From NCBI GenBank assembly GCA_963969345.1, contig OZ017769.1, positions 4,642,168 to 4,706,167 on the forward strand: a stretch of 64,000 nt of DNA, written 5' to 3'. The translations under genes and the position numbers were made by a program. Source of the stretch: Turbatrix aceti (Eukaryota; Nematoda; Chromadorea; Rhabditida; Panagrolaimidae). Positions 45,883 through 58,088 of this stretch are shown here, piece after piece (position 1 is the first letter of the stretch; each line of letters begins with the position of its first letter). The notes under the pieces are model-generated. The model did no database searches. It was not told where the DNA came from and worked only from the letters and a program-made list of their open reading frames with translations.

Positions 45883-46391
45883 TGCTCGTTGATTTGTGTG
45901 GTGGTGGTTTCGTTGAACGGGTGCAAAGATCGCTCGATACGCTGTGATTTTCGACGTCGGCGATGATTCCAGGGCAAGGAGGCACCACCGTAAGCCCAAC
46001 CCATCGTTATCACCACGTCGTCGTCGTCGTCGTCCCTCGAGGCAGGTTGATCTCTGTCGTTCGACTAATCCCGAAGACGAAGACGAAAGACGAAAGAAAA
46101 ATACAGAAAAGGAGGAAATAAGGCCAGGCAAGGTAACACAATCAACGCGACCGACGTCCCGACGTCGTCGTCGAGGACAGGACGGGACTCGGGCCTTGAA
46201 CGAACGCAGCGCACCACGTGGAGGCAGACTGGCTCGAACCAGAAAGAGGCTAAGACATGCGTGCATGCACAACAATAGGACAGGCCAGGGGCGGCGACGA
46301 CGACGGCGGATGGGATGTTTCCAGAAAAACAGCTACTTGTTGTTCCGTCTCATACACCGGAACGTATATATGCATGCATAAATCGTATAAG

Positions 46392-46434
46392 CAAAAGTTT
46401 TAAAACACGTGAGTCACGTGTTTTAAAACTTTTG
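46392..46434. promoter_or_regulatory. Perfect palindrome with two CACGTG E-boxes
   Basis: CAAAAGTTTTAAAACACGTGA is followed by a single G and then its exact reverse complement, a 21-bp stem with a 1-nt loop. Each arm contains CACGTG, and GTCACGTGACGTGAC follows directly. It lies 45 bp before the predicted start of the ion-channel gene, so a promoter role is possible. Confidence 0.55.
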
Positions 46435-46479
46435 TCACGTGACGTGACAGACTGTAGCGCTGATTAATTGGTTTGGACG

Positions 46480-48747
46480 ATGATGACGGAGTTAATTGTG
46501 TACGGAATGTTGTCTGGGGAGACAAGGGGGAAGGGTTTCACCTGTTCACCTGGGCAGAAAAAAAAACACGAAAAAAAAACAACGTTGAATTTTAATAAAA
46601 ATTTTTTTTTAATTTCCAGATCCATCAGCGAACATCTCGGTATCAGTCCTGCTAGAAATCCAAGAAATTCTCGACGAAGCAGACGACAAATGCCACTTTG
46701 TCGCATCGATCACGCAAAAATGGATGGAAAGCATTTTGCAATTTCGCGAGCTCCGAGACTCGCTCCAGCCCGTCAAATTCCGAACTTGTAGGTGATTTTA
46801 GGGATGGCAGCGGAGTATAAAACGATATGAAACGAGCGCGGGTCGGACAGTAATATAACTGACCTTTTTGGCCTATTTTTGCTTGATACTGGAAAAATAT
46901 CGACAACTATCGCTTTCTTTGCGCATTACACTTTTGTGCCGTACGTACAAATGCCGTACGCACCAGTGTAGAGAGTATACGCACAGGCAATTTTGGCACG
47001 GAGCGTACAGACATGGTTGTAGACACTTGATGTTTGCACTTGCTGTTTTGGTGTCATTTCTTCCCCCGTCGCCACAGAAATTGGTAAACAAGAGTAAATC
47101 AGACCAAAAGGATCAAAATCATGCCAAAAAGACCGGGCTAGACTCTGAATAACATGCAATTTCAAAAAGAATCCAATTTTCAGTAAACTACATCTGGAAT
47201 CCAGCCCTGAGCGTCGACAATGCGATGTCGGTGGTGCCACTCGGGAAAGACTCGGTCCGGGTGTTTGCCAGCGGCCTCGTCGAGTACAGTCACCGGTGAG
47301 TAAGTGAACACGGCCGCGGCCGTAGCTGACTCAAGGCGTGTTTCAGACTCAGATTCACGGTTCAGACGACGGAACACGCAATCCGGAATTTTCCCTTTGA
47401 AACGCGGAATTGCACGATTCGATTCGTGAATGGTGAGCAATTGCAACTAAAATAACGAGACCAAGACCATAACATAAGACCCGCTAAATAACAACACAGC
47501 TTTGTCACGTAGCCTTCCTCCGTCCTTTCCAGCCCGGATCCTGTGGGCCTTGTGACTTTTTTCTCCCAGACAAGAAGACCCTGGCACGGTCTCTGTCAGG
47601 AATGGGGGAATGCTCGATTTTTTGTTCGTTCATGAACGAATATAAACGTTTCGCAAATTTTGTTCGTTCACAAGGATGAACGAATGTGAACAATTTTTTT
47701 CACGTTCGCGAACGAACACGAACGAATATTGAATGTTCTATTTTTACCATTTGGGCCGAATTTTATTCATTCAGGGAAAAATACGTAATTTTTGTAACGG
47801 TTTTTCTGCTTTTTTTTGTCGTTTTTTTATCAATGAACAGCGTTTTTTGATTTCATTTTTCTAAATATGCTCGAAATTTGTGGCCTATTTAGTTGTTCGT
47901 TTTAACTGTTCAAAAAATTTTGAAATCTTCGTGAACGAACATGAACAACGTGTTCACCCATTCCAGGCCTCAATCTCCCTGCAAACTCTTTTTTTCGGCC
48001 AAAACACGATCAAATTCCAAACTGAGTGCCATCGAACGTTGAAAAATACCATTCATTTCAGACGACCCCCGAGCAGCATGGTCCCGTCTCCTCCGAGTGA
48101 CCCTTCCCCCGGTCAAGTCCTCGCTCTCGCCCTGGATCCCTCTACCGGCAGAGTCGTCTTCCAACTTCCACAACCTTCGCCTCCGAATGTACCGCTCTGT
48201 CGCGCCGTGGGTCTACGGCCTCTTCCTCCCGACAGCCGGGCTCGTGATCATCTCCTGGCTCTTTGTCTTCCTCGCGCCCCGCTCATCGGCTCGCCTAGCC
48301 CTTAGCGCGATCGTCTTCCTCGTCGTCCTCGGCTTCGTCGCCTTCCACGCCCGCTCGGTGCCTCAGACGCCGTTTCTCAAGGCCCTTGATTTCTGGAATA
48401 TCGGAATCTGCATTTTTGCATTCTGCGCGTTCGTCCACGCTGCGGCAACGACCTCGACCTCGGCGGTGGTTGCAGAGAAAGGCCCGGGGGCTGTGAAACG
48501 GTGCACGCTGCCTCCGCCTAGACACATCTACGAAGACGACGAAAAAGCCGCCTGGCTGACGCCGGATTCCTCCTCGGCGCCGTACTACGCCCAGTTGCCT
48601 CAGCCGAGCAGTGTGACGCCCGGCTGCTTCGGCGCCATCGCGTTCAAGACGGGCGTTGTCGCTGCGTTTTGCCTCTTCGTCGCCGCGTTCATCGCAGCCT
48701 TCATCGTGCCCTTCTACGTCGCCGTAACCGGGCAATTCGCTTTTTGA
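46480..48747 (+). CDS. Ligand-gated ion channel of the Cys-loop superfamily, Cys-loop incomplete
   Basis: Exons 46480-46534, 46620-46787, 47184-47295, 47347-47432 and 48062-48747 encode 368 aa in frame throughout. The extracellular domain has ISVSVLLEIQEILDEAD, FVASITQKWMES, NYIWNPALSVDNA and VRVFASGLVEYSHR, the standard order of this superfamily. The loop reads TEHAIRNFPFETRNC: the second cysteine is present, but the first is Thr and the usual FPxD Asp is Glu. Four transmembrane helices follow, TM1 at LFLPTAGLVIISWLFVFL and TM4 at the C-terminus; the TM3-TM4 loop is short (about 55 aa). The pore helix (LALSAIVFLVVLGFVAF) is unlike standard anion or cation channels. Exon 1 has no signal peptide, so a further upstream exon is likely missing. 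Intron 4 carries a TIR element. Confidence 0.75.
47597..47966. mobile_element. TIR element in ion-channel intron 4
   Basis: The left end CAGGAATGGGGGAAT and right end GTTCACCCATTCCAG are near-complementary terminal repeats. The interior has GTTCGTTCATGAACGAA and GTTCGCGAACGAACACGAAC, as in the 2611-3034 family. It is about 370 bp and non-coding. Confidence 0.7.
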
Positions 48748-49354
48748 GAGTTTTTTCCTATTTGTTAAAAGAGATCAATTAATAAATGTGTAGAATCGAT
48801 GAAGCGAAAAATAAGCACATATTTTGGCGTACCCGGAAGAAAATTTCAAAAAAATTCACGATAAAAGTCAAAAAAAATGTGTAATGATGAATAAACCGTG
48901 TTGCTCATGTGCACTAGCCCGTCAATCATCAACTATGCACGCTATCAGTCCATCGTCCGCTAACAGCCTCCAAATCAGTGCCTAAATCAAATCATCAGAA
49001 AAAAAAAGAAGCCAAAGGCCAGAAGAAAAAAATGTTGACTGACAGCAAAGAGAAAAAAGCGAGCCCAGACAACTCCACGCACGATGCTATGCGAAAACGT
49101 GCTCCCGACACGAAAGCCGCGAGCGAAGATCGATTCATCCCTGGTCGCGGTCTTTGAATCCCCGCATGAATGTCATCCGACGAATTTTTTCTCACCTTTG
49201 TTGGCGTGTATGTTGTGACTTTGAGTTACCTTGTCAGGCTTTGGCACTCGTGGCGTTGTTTACGATCGATTAGACGCGTTATTTATTGACACGTGGCATC
49301 TTACGACGGACAATTGTTGTAGGACGAAGGACAGCGCTGCCACGGATCGAAGAC
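48748..49354. other. Intergenic region
   Basis: No gene is recognised. The left part is probably the ion-channel 3' UTR (AATAAA near 48781), and the right part the V-ATPase promoter and leader. Confidence 0.5.
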
Positions 49355-50763
49355 ATGTCCGAGTTCTTCTTCAATATCGATCACGGCTACCTGGAGGCCC
49401 TCATCCGCGGGTTCAAGGGCGGCATTCTGACAACTGCCGACTACCAGAATCTCGTGCAGTGCGAGACTCTTGAAGGTCAGTTTTTTTGCGGACTTACAAC
49501 TTTTTTCCGTTTTTGCTTTGGGTGATTCAGAGTGTTTTTAATTTTTTTGTTTTGACAATTCGGGGCTTATAAAAACATTTTTGCGCTGTTTTGGTTGTTT
49601 ACAACGAATTTTGTTTTTAAATTAAAATTTTTTATTCGGATTCTCACGTTTTTATTTTTTATAAAAAAAGTTGTTTACGATTTTTTGGAGCAGGCTTTTT
49701 GTTTTTTTTTCAGTTTAAAAAAAATGTCAACAAAAAATTTGTTAAAATCAATATTTCATGTTTTTTGCCCATTTCAGACCTCAAACTTCACCTCCAGTCG
49801 ACAGACTATGGCAATTTCCTTGCCAACGAGCCTGGCAACATCACCGTTCAGGTCATCGACGAGCGACTCAAGGAAAAGCTGGTCGCCGAGTTCACCCACC
49901 TCCGGAACAATGCTATCGAGCCTCTCGCCACCTTCCTTGATTACATCACGTTCGTTTTTTTTCTCGTGTACCGAATAATTTTTTTAATAATTTCCAGGTA
50001 CTCGTACATGATCGACAACATCGTGCTGCTCATCACCGGCACCCTGCACCAGCGGCCCATCAACGAGCTCGTATCCAAGTGCCATCCGCTCGGCTCGTTC
50101 ATGCAGATGGAAGCGATTCACATCGCGACGACCCCCGCTGAGCTCTACAACGCGGTGCTCGTCGACACCCCTCTCGCGCCGTACTTTGTCGACTGCATCA
50201 GCGGCCAGGATCTCGACGAGATGAACGTCGAGCTCATTCGCAACACGCTGTACAAGGCGTACCTCGAGGACTTTTACAAGTTCTGCAAGAATCTTGGCGG
50301 CACGACAGCCGAGGTTATGTGCGAGATTCTCGCTTTTGAGGCTGATCGGCGGTCCATTATCATCACGATCAACAGTTTTGACACGGAACTCAACAAGGAC
50401 GAGCGCGAGAAGCTCTACCCGACGTGCGGCAAGCTCTACCCCGAGGGCCTCGCTTCCCTCGCCCGCGCGGACGAGTTTGAGCAGGTCAAGCAGATCTGCG
50501 ACTTTTACAGCGACTACAAGCCCCTCTTCGAGAACTCCGGAAACCTGTCCTCCTCCGCAGCGGGCGAAAAAACGCTTGAAGACAAATTCTTCGAGTACGA
50601 GGTCAAACTCAACGTTCAGGCCTACCTCCATCAATTCCACTTTGGCGTCTTCTACGCCTATATCAAGCTCAAGGAGCAGGAGACGCGCAATATCATCTGG
50701 ATCGCCGAATGCATCGCCCAACGACACCGTTCCAAGATTGATAACTACATTCCTATCCTGTGA
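49355..50763 (+). CDS. vha-16: V-type H+-ATPase subunit d (V0 sector)
   Basis: Subunit d sits between the V0 c-ring and the central stalk of the vacuolar proton pump. Exons 49355-49475, 49778-49949 and 49998-50763 encode 352 aa (human ATP6V0D1 is 351). Conserved blocks run throughout: [20 protein letters not shown] across the first junction, FLDYITYSYMIDN across the second, [53 protein letters not shown]-like [16 protein letters not shown], and the C-terminal [20 protein letters not shown]. No transmembrane helix is expected. The long A/T-rich first intron (302 nt) contrasts with the 48-nt second. Confidence 0.97.
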
Positions 50764-52877
50764 GCGACTCTCGACGCGACTTTATCGACGGAATTCTACT
50801 TTCCACTTCTTTCGACCCTTTTGATTCACTTCCGGCCCCCAGCCGGCACCCGCGGCTACGGCAACGATCGTCACGCGCGCATCCTCTTTCCTTCTGTCTT
50901 TAGCTTGAGAGACAACAAATCTTGCTGAGTATTATATTATAATAACCTGCGTTACACCTTATATTTCATTTCGCCCCTTCTATCTTGTATCCAGTCCGAC
51001 AGAGTCTTTTGCAAAGGTTTTTAACGATAAACTTTTATTTTCGTGTTTGTTTGTGGATGCAAAAAATTAGACTGATATTAACACAACATTTTTTTTGTAA
51101 AAATTTTAAAAAATTCTTGTCAAAAAATGCTCGTGAAAAAAAGTTCTGATTCTGATTAAAAAATGCTCAAAAAAGCCAAAAAAAGTTACAAATGCAAAAA
51201 AACAACAATTCACGTTTTTTTGTACGCTTTTTTCAAATTTTTATAAAATTTTAAATACAATAGAATTTTTTTTGACAGAATGCGGCGATTTTTTTTCAAT
51301 TTTTTTTTGTTTTTGAACTCAATTTTTTTCTGTATTTTACGAAGTGAACAACTTTTCTTTCAGATTTGAAAACGATTTTACAAAAATTTAGATTTTTCCT
51401 AAAAACCTATTTTTTAGTAAAAACCCGGTTACGCCATGATTTTTTGCAATAAAAACTTTTTAGATCAATTTTATGCCATGGTAGCAAATCCGACCTGAAC
51501 AGACGCGCAGAGCATGTCAGAAGCGTTCTGGCTACCAAATGTGGTCATTTTCGTGTGAACACGACCGTAAATCATTCTTCGTGCCATGTTTAGCGCGTCG
51601 ACGAAAACTTGGTTAGCCACGGCCACGGCCATGGGGGCAACAGGAGCGCAGCCATGACGCGGTCCCCACTTTGTACCGTATCGGTTTCGAGTGTGCCCTG
51701 CGAGGCGATAGAGCGGATTCCAAGCTCGGAGTGATGACCAGCAGCCAGCAGGCGCAGTTGCTTCTTCTTCTTTTTCTTAAGCGGCAGCTAATCGCTTTGA
51801 TGACCCGACATGGCTTGCGTAACGATCGGTACCCGTCGTGTCCCGAACCCCCAACTTATGCACTCTCGACCGAGTTTTACAGTTGTTTTACAAACCCGAC
51901 TTTTCCAGGTCCGCGACAACGGCGGCGGCGACGGTGTGATTTTGATTGTTTATGCGACTTTTGTTTTCCGTTAACTGGGATACAACAAATCCTGGGTCGT
52001 CCGGCAAGAGAAAGGAAAGGTAGGGAGGGAGGGAGGTGTTGTGTCGCTGGCGGTATCGCGCACACCATTGCGCAGTCAATCGGAGAGCAAAGACGTGCCG
52101 CGCGCATCGCTCGCACCTTGCCGCTTCTCGCTGTGTGGCAAATCATTCCAGGGTCCAGCCAGCAAGCCTTGGAGGCGCTCGTAAAGTCTTATGCGCGGCG
52201 GGTGAAAGCTATACCGCCCGACCCGAGAGGCGTGCTTGATTGGCGGAGGCCTAGGAATGCCGCGGCAGCCTTCAGGGCCTGAGAAAGGGGGAGGCGACTA
52301 CTTTGTTGTTCACAGCTTTTCTTTCAGGGTCATCTGCCATTCATCCATTTTCATTCGAACAAATTTTGTGCGCTGAAAGTAGTCTCTGGAATTTTGTATT
52401 TATTTCTGTCATTTATGTTAGTCAACTTCGCGTTTTTTTTGAGGTCCTAAAGCGAAAAAATTGAATTCACCGTTTCTATGTTTTTTTGTGTGTGTTTCAG
52501 TGCTAGAAATGGAAAAACAATAGTTTTTTACGTTTTCCATGCAATCCACGCAATCACCAACTTTTTACAACTTGCCCACGCAACACTTGTTTCGCTTGCA
52601 TTTTCTAATCTTCCATAACGACTTTTTTTACCTCCCCTGACCCCGTCTGCAAACAATAACAATTTGTAGTGCCCTGCCCGATTAAATTGTTGCCATCGAT
52701 GATCCTCAGTTCTTTTACAGTATCCGCGCGCGCTTAGCTCCGCCTTCCAGCTTACATCAAACTTTTTTGCCACTCTGTAAACTTTCTGTTCCTTATCCAG
52801 TCTACTCCATCCGCGTGGCGTGCCTGCTTGCCGATCAAAATCGTTAATTATCAATTTTTTTTCAGTCTTCATTCAAA
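50764..52877. other. Intergenic region
   Basis: No gene is recognised. The first 250 bp are probably the V-ATPase 3' UTR, then about 500 bp of A/T low complexity. A GC-rich open frame at 51671-52282 has no family resemblance and is not called. A TTTTTTTTCAG acceptor at about 52855-52865 precedes the bHLH start. Confidence 0.45.
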
Positions 52878-53624
52878 ATGCGTCACCTCCCGGCCTCGAC
52901 AAACTCCCACTCCCTGGACAACACCTTCCGTCCCCGAAGGAAGAAGTGCGCGCTCAAGGAAAAGCAGCGGAACGAGGCAATCAACGAGGCCTACGATGAG
53001 CTGAAGGAACTCATCCCGTTTATCAATCAGGACCAGAAAACGCCCAAAATCAAGACCCTCAAAACTGCCATTTTGTATATTGAGTTCCTGGACAAGATCC
53101 TGGCCATGCCACCGGGCGCGACGGACACGTCAGAAATCGAGGCTGAATACATGCTCAAGATCAGCCAGCAGATGCAGGTACGCAACTGCTACGTCGACCG
53201 CGCCACCGAGGAGATCCATGGTTCGAATGAGAATTCGACTCGCTCCAACTCACCGGTGACTCCTTCGACGGCGTCTTCGTCCTCTTCGACGGCGTCTAGC
53301 GACACCTGGCTGGGTGCCACCGGTTTCACGCCTTTTGCCCCTCTGCCAGCGGGCGCGCCGTATTTTTATCAACAGTCTTACGCGCCTACAACGATTGTAC
53401 GACCGATCTACGATAACGAGGAGGAAATGAAATCTGCTGTTTTCAAATCCACGCTTTCGACTCCGCCGATGACGTCGACGACGACGACGACTGCACTGTG
53501 CTTCGACCCGCAGTATCCTCAATTCCAGTTCGGCGGCGGCCATCAAATGGACTTTGCCTACCCCGAAATGTCCTGGCAAACTCAGGTGCACCCGGATCAC
53601 GTCCATATGAACGTCTACCAGTAG
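52878..53624 (+). CDS. HAND-like bHLH transcription factor
   Basis: This single-exon 248-aa protein has a bHLH domain at about residues 19-78: RRKKCALKEKQRNEAINEAY (basic region and helix 1), then DELKELIPFINQDQKTPK and IKTLKTAILYIEFLDKIL. The loop and helix 2 (KxxKIKTLKxAxxYIxFLxxIL) fit the HAND/Twist/TAL group best, with HAND closest. The E-box-contacting Glu and Arg of the basic region are retained, but the canonical Asn is replaced by Ala, as expected of a diverged nematode member. A Ser/Thr-rich linker (about 110-145) and a His/Met-rich tail follow. A splice acceptor 12 nt upstream of the ATG suggests trans-splicing or a leader intron. The likely role is mesoderm or muscle patterning (hnd-1 in C. 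elegans), by homology only. Confidence 0.75.
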   Translation: MRHLPASTNSHSLDNTFRPRRKKCALKEKQRNEAINEAYDELKELIPFINQDQKTPKIKTLKTAILYIEFLDKILAMPPGATDTSEIEAEYMLKISQQMQVRNCYVDRATEEIHGSNENSTRSNSPVTPSTASSSSSTASSDTWLGATGFTPFAPLPAGAPYFYQQSYAPTTIVRPIYDNEEEMKSAVFKSTLSTPPMTSTTTTTALCFDPQYPQFQFGGGHQMDFAYPEMSWQTQVHPDHVHMNVYQ

Positions 53625-55454
53625 CCCCTGCTTTTCTACCGTATCCCAGCCCCTTATTTTGCTCACTTGTTGCCTTGCCATATCGCTTGCCACGTGCTGT
53701 ACAGTATTTTATGATTTTATGTTGTTATTGCAATTTTTGGTTTGCATTTATGAAAAAAAAAGTTGTTTGAGTAAATTTGTTCATGCTCACCACCTCGATT
53801 TTTGTAATACTTTGGAACGCTTGCTTCCCAGCTTGACAATTAGTGTAAATTGTGTTACGTCAGGGCGCAACAAGCTTTCCTAATCCACCACACATGCACC
53901 TTTTGTTGTCCTTCCCGCGCGACAACAACAAATTTACCGTAATCCAATTACACAACTTTGAAAGCGACGCTTTTCCGGTAATCTGTCTTTTTATGGATAC
54001 GCCTGTGCGACGGAGGGTTGTAAAGCGACCTTTGTTATCCCCTCAGCCATCGTCCATCCGCGGACATTGTTTTTCTCGCAGTTAACTAACTAAGCCAGGA
54101 TGTACCAACTTTTTTAGGACTGCAGTGGTGTCTGTCTGCTAAGCAGGCAGGCAGGCAGCCAGCGCGATCGGGTTGCGCCGAGCCGTATTTGGCCTGTTTA
54201 TGTACGCTCACTGTGACCCGAGCCGGCCAGATTCATGGATGGGATTAAACCCTTGACTCGCGATTGTTGCGTTGCATCGAAGTAGTATCAATTAATACTG
54301 GCTCTCGATCGAGAGGGAGAAGGCACTCGAGAGCGACGACTTGTTCGGCCCGGTCGAGTGCGGGGGCTTTGCCTGTTGCGTCGACGCGCGTGCCAGATTG
54401 TGTTGCTGCAAAAAAGTTGGCACGCTGGATCAAGTTTTGTTTTGTTTCTCGATGTTGATGAAAAACGAATTTACAGTTTTCTCAAGAAAAAAAAAGTTAC
54501 GTTTTACAGTTTTCTGCAAAAAAGTTATGTACACGTTCGAAAAATCGGTCAGCTGTAATTTTTATGGACCAGAGTACCTGCCTGCGTGCCTGCGGGCACT
54601 TATCCAAAATGGCGCAGTCTTTTGCTCCGATCAAGAGCAAAAAAAAGTTAACGACCGATGTCTTAACTCACGTGCACGTGCAGGAGCACAAAAATGCACG
54701 CTACTAAAATCTGTTAGATCCTGGCCGTGGGAGCGCATGCTCGACTTTTACGACTGATCGTAACAACAACAACGTCGACCGGCTCCTCACGGAATTGTTG
54801 TTGGCTGCCGTCGTCGTCACGCGTTCCAGCTGACAACTGCAAAGACGGAGGGCAAACACAAACAATGAGATTAACAACGTGGGGAGACAAGCAGCACTCG
54901 TCCCACCGGTCGAACCGTAAACTAAAAATACCTGGTTGAGGTGTTGTTTGTTGCTGCTTGTTGCTTCAGGTACGTACAACAGATAAATGATGACAACTTT
55001 CACCGAAAAAAAACAGGGCGTTGTCCCGGCAGAAAAAAAGGTATTTTTTTGTGTTTTGCGTATTTGTCTGCGTCGGTCGCATGTAGTCAGGTAGATCGGT
55101 TAACAATACATACTGCTGCTCGACGTAATCGAATTGTCGCGCAAGATCAGTTCAATGCATTTAAAAAAAAAACATAAAATCGACTACAAGTTGTTATATT
55201 TATTTTTGTTTTTTTTGTCATTCCAAAGGTTTTTTGGTGATCACGTGCATGCGAGGTCACAATGCAAAGGTTGATGACTCCCGTGGCACGCACCTGTGTA
55301 CACGGCCTTGGGCGGGCCCTCTGGCGGTTTGGGTTGGTTGTACGGTGTCAATAAAAGGCGCGCGGAAACGAGCAAAGTTCATGCGAACCAGCTCGCTCCC
55401 ACGATCCTTGTCTTGTAACCTGTCCAACTCCCGTTTCCCATTTTTTCAGCGACG
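53625..55454. other. Intergenic region
   Basis: No gene is recognised. GCAGGCAG short repeats occur near 54142-54160. Several GC-rich open frames show no family resemblance. The CATTTTTTCAG acceptor at 55439-55449 lies 5 nt before the ammonium-transporter ATG and is a likely trans-splice site. Confidence 0.45.
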
Positions 55455-57923
55455 ATGAGCAGCAACTCGTTGGATACGGTGATAGTTCAAAACCTGACCG
55501 CGCAGATCGCGCATCTCCAGGCTGAATTGGATGAAATCAAAAATGTCTATGACGTCAATAATAATGCTTTCTTTCTCTGCACTATGGCCATGATCGTCTT
55601 TTGTGAGTTTTTACAGGTGCCGAAACGGACGAAGTCGACAAATCGGTTTTTTTGCAGTGATGCAGTGCGGATTCGCGTTCCTCGAAGCCGGCGCGGTTCG
55701 AAGCAAGAATACGACCAACATCCTGATCAAGAACCTTCTCGACTCGTGCATTACCATAATCGCGTACTGGGCTGTTGGATGGGCTTTTGCGTACGGCGGA
55801 AGTTCGGATGACGGTCTCTGGTCTCGGTTCATTGGCACTTCACAGTTCTTCCTCATCGGGGCGACCAACGTGCCCAAGTTCTTCTTCCAATACGTCTTTG
55901 CTGCGACGAGTGCTACAATTGTCAGCGGCGCCGTGGCGGAGAGATGCGAATTTGTGACGTATATTTCGTACTGCTCTATGATTTCTGGTAAGATCAGGGT
56001 CACGGATTTGGCCAAAAACGCTCGTTTGCAATCAAGAAAATTCACATTTTTTGATTTTTGAACACGACAAAGTTCAAACCCAGAATTTAGCCTTATATTC
56101 AAAAATTTTTCAGCGATTGTCTACCCAATCCTAACCCACTGGGGCTGGGACCCCAACGGCTGGATGGCGGTCGGCTTTGAAGTCGACGACGTCCACGTCA
56201 AGTACGTCGACTTTGCAGGCAGCGGCTTCGTCCATCTTTGCGGGGGCGCAATTTCTCTTCTTGCAGCCTACCTCATGGGGCCTCGCATCGGTCGCTTCGA
56301 CGCAGATGGCTCCAAGGAAAAAAACAACAACGACGTGTCTGAGCTGTCCGGCCATTCAGTTCCCGTAAGTCGTGTTTTTGCAAGATTCCGGAAATGTGGA
56401 AATGTCAGCGTCCGGGCTGTCAACAACCCCCAAAGAGCCATGTCATGTTTTTTTCTGATATTTTTGAGTATCCTGCAAGGGCCAAGGCGGTTTTGTTGAC
56501 TCTGTAACCCTGGGACAGGTAGTATCAGTCACCGCACCTGGCTGGGCACGTGCTCGCGCACACGGTGCTGGGAAAATAGGGTCCATGGACGGGGAAAAAG
56601 GTCAATGGTCTCCTTGCTTTGCCCAACACTCACATTCAGTTGAATCACAGAGGGGCGATCAACGATGCATGCAGAACCTGAAATAGATATTTTTTACTAC
56701 TGCAAAAACAGAAAGCAACGTCAAAACACATTTATTACGTCTGCTCTTTGTCGACGTCGACGACGACGACGTAGATGGTGTTTATCTCGCACGCGTAGTA
56801 TGCATGCGCCCTAATTGCACCGTATAAAAAACATGACGCGTTTCGTTGGACAAATAAAAATCACAAAAAGATCATGAACTGCGGTTTCTGGGGTCAGTGA
56901 ACGATAAAAATCTCTAAAAGTCGCTAAAAATGTTGTTTAGCAGAATACTTTTTATTTTCCGTTCGAGACCCCTCATATTCATAAAATTCAAAATTTTCAG
57001 TTCACAGCCCTCGGCGGATTCATCCTCATGTTCGGCTTCCTGGCGTTCAACGGCGGATCTATGGCCGACATCGTCGAAGTCGGAGACGGTCCGACGGTCG
57101 CGATCGCCATGGTCAACACAATTTTGTCCGGAGCCTTCGCCGCCCTGACCTACCTCGTCATCCACTACGTGACGAACGGCAAGTGGACTCTCCTGCTCAC
57201 GATCAACGCCTGCATCACCGGCATGGCCGCGATCTGCGGCGGCTGCGACCAGTACGAGCACTGGGGAGCCGCGATCGTCGGCGTCGGCGCTGCACTCATT
57301 TATCTCGCGTTCAGCAAGGCGGCTGTCTTCTGCAGGATCGATGACCCGCTCGACGCCTTTGCGGTCCACGCAGGCGGCGGCATCTGGGGTCTCGTCGCGG
57401 TGCCTATCCTCGGAAAAAACGGAATTTTCTTCGCTCTAGGAGCCGGAAGCGGACGGACAGAAAGCGGAATGACAGTTTCAGCGGCTTTTGCCTCGCTTGG
57501 ATGGCAGCTGGTCTGCGCGGCTGCCATCGTGGTGTGGTCAGTCGCCGTCATGCTGGTTGTCTTCCTGTTTCTCAAGAAAATTGGAAAGTTCAGGGTGTCG
57601 ACCGAGGTCGAGGTTAAGGGCCTCGACATTTATAAACACGGCGAAGCTGCCTATCCTGTCAACGCCTACGGTCACGGCTGGGCCACCAATGAATCCACTG
57701 CAGGTAAGTAAGTGCGCTCATAGAAATTGAAGATTACCAGGTGACTTCAGCGTCCGTCGACTCCCTGCTCAGGTACAAGCCTTTCATCGTGACCGGTGAT
57801 TTGGATATCCAAAAACCCGAGAAGAAGAGTTCCCTCCACGAAAGTCCGGAGATCGAATGGCACAACCACGGTCTGCTCTGCGCTAGAGGCGATAATGTCA
57901 GAGTCGCCGTCCGTCCTTACTAA
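55455..57923 (+). CDS. Ammonium transporter (Amt/MEP family)
   Basis: This membrane protein conducts ammonium/ammonia across the plasma membrane. Exons 55455-55602, 55658-55987, 56114-56364, 57001-57703 and 57751-57923 encode 534 aa. The first exon has a Leu-rich, possibly coiled, N-terminus before TM1. Family blocks are FLMQCGFAFLEAGAVRSKN across the first junction (the N-terminal signature), GAVAERC, YVDFAGSGFVHLCGGAISL, GHSVPFTALGGFIL across junction 3, and DAFAVHAGGGIWG. The conserved Asp before the first helix-V histidine (VDFAGSGFVH) and both pore histidines (FVH, AVH) are present, so conduction should be intact. About 11 transmembrane helices are expected; the last about 115 residues are a polar cytoplasmic tail. 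The 5' acceptor sits 5 nt before the ATG. A plus-strand AATAAA lies at 58065-58070. Confidence 0.96.
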
Positions 57924-58064
57924 CAACTTCCAAAACAACAATCGTGTCAAAACCACACCAGTTCCTGCATTTTAATCAAAATTCCAGTTTCCAGTATTCC
58001 CACGTGTTTTCGAGTAATATTTCTTCTGTTACGCATTTTTATGCCAAAAAATATGTACATACAC

Positions 58065-58070
58065 AATAAA
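58065..58070 (+). terminator. Poly(A) signal of the ammonium transporter
   Basis: AATAAA lies 142 nt after the stop codon and only 18 nt from the opposing stop of the next gene, so the two transcripts probably meet tail to tail. Confidence 0.6.
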
Positions 58071-58088
58071 ACAGTAAATTCATGCTCA

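Larger units (their letters stand above)
44507..46479. other. Intergenic region
   Basis: No gene is recognised in these 2 kb. A CT microsatellite lies at 45858-45882 and a perfect 43-nt hairpin at 46392-46434. The many short open frames are GC-rich and have no family resemblance. Confidence 0.45.

Noticed and set aside
51671..52282. 203-residue open frame
   Set aside because: GC-rich, Arg-rich composition, no domain, no supporting splice signals and no resemblance to any family.
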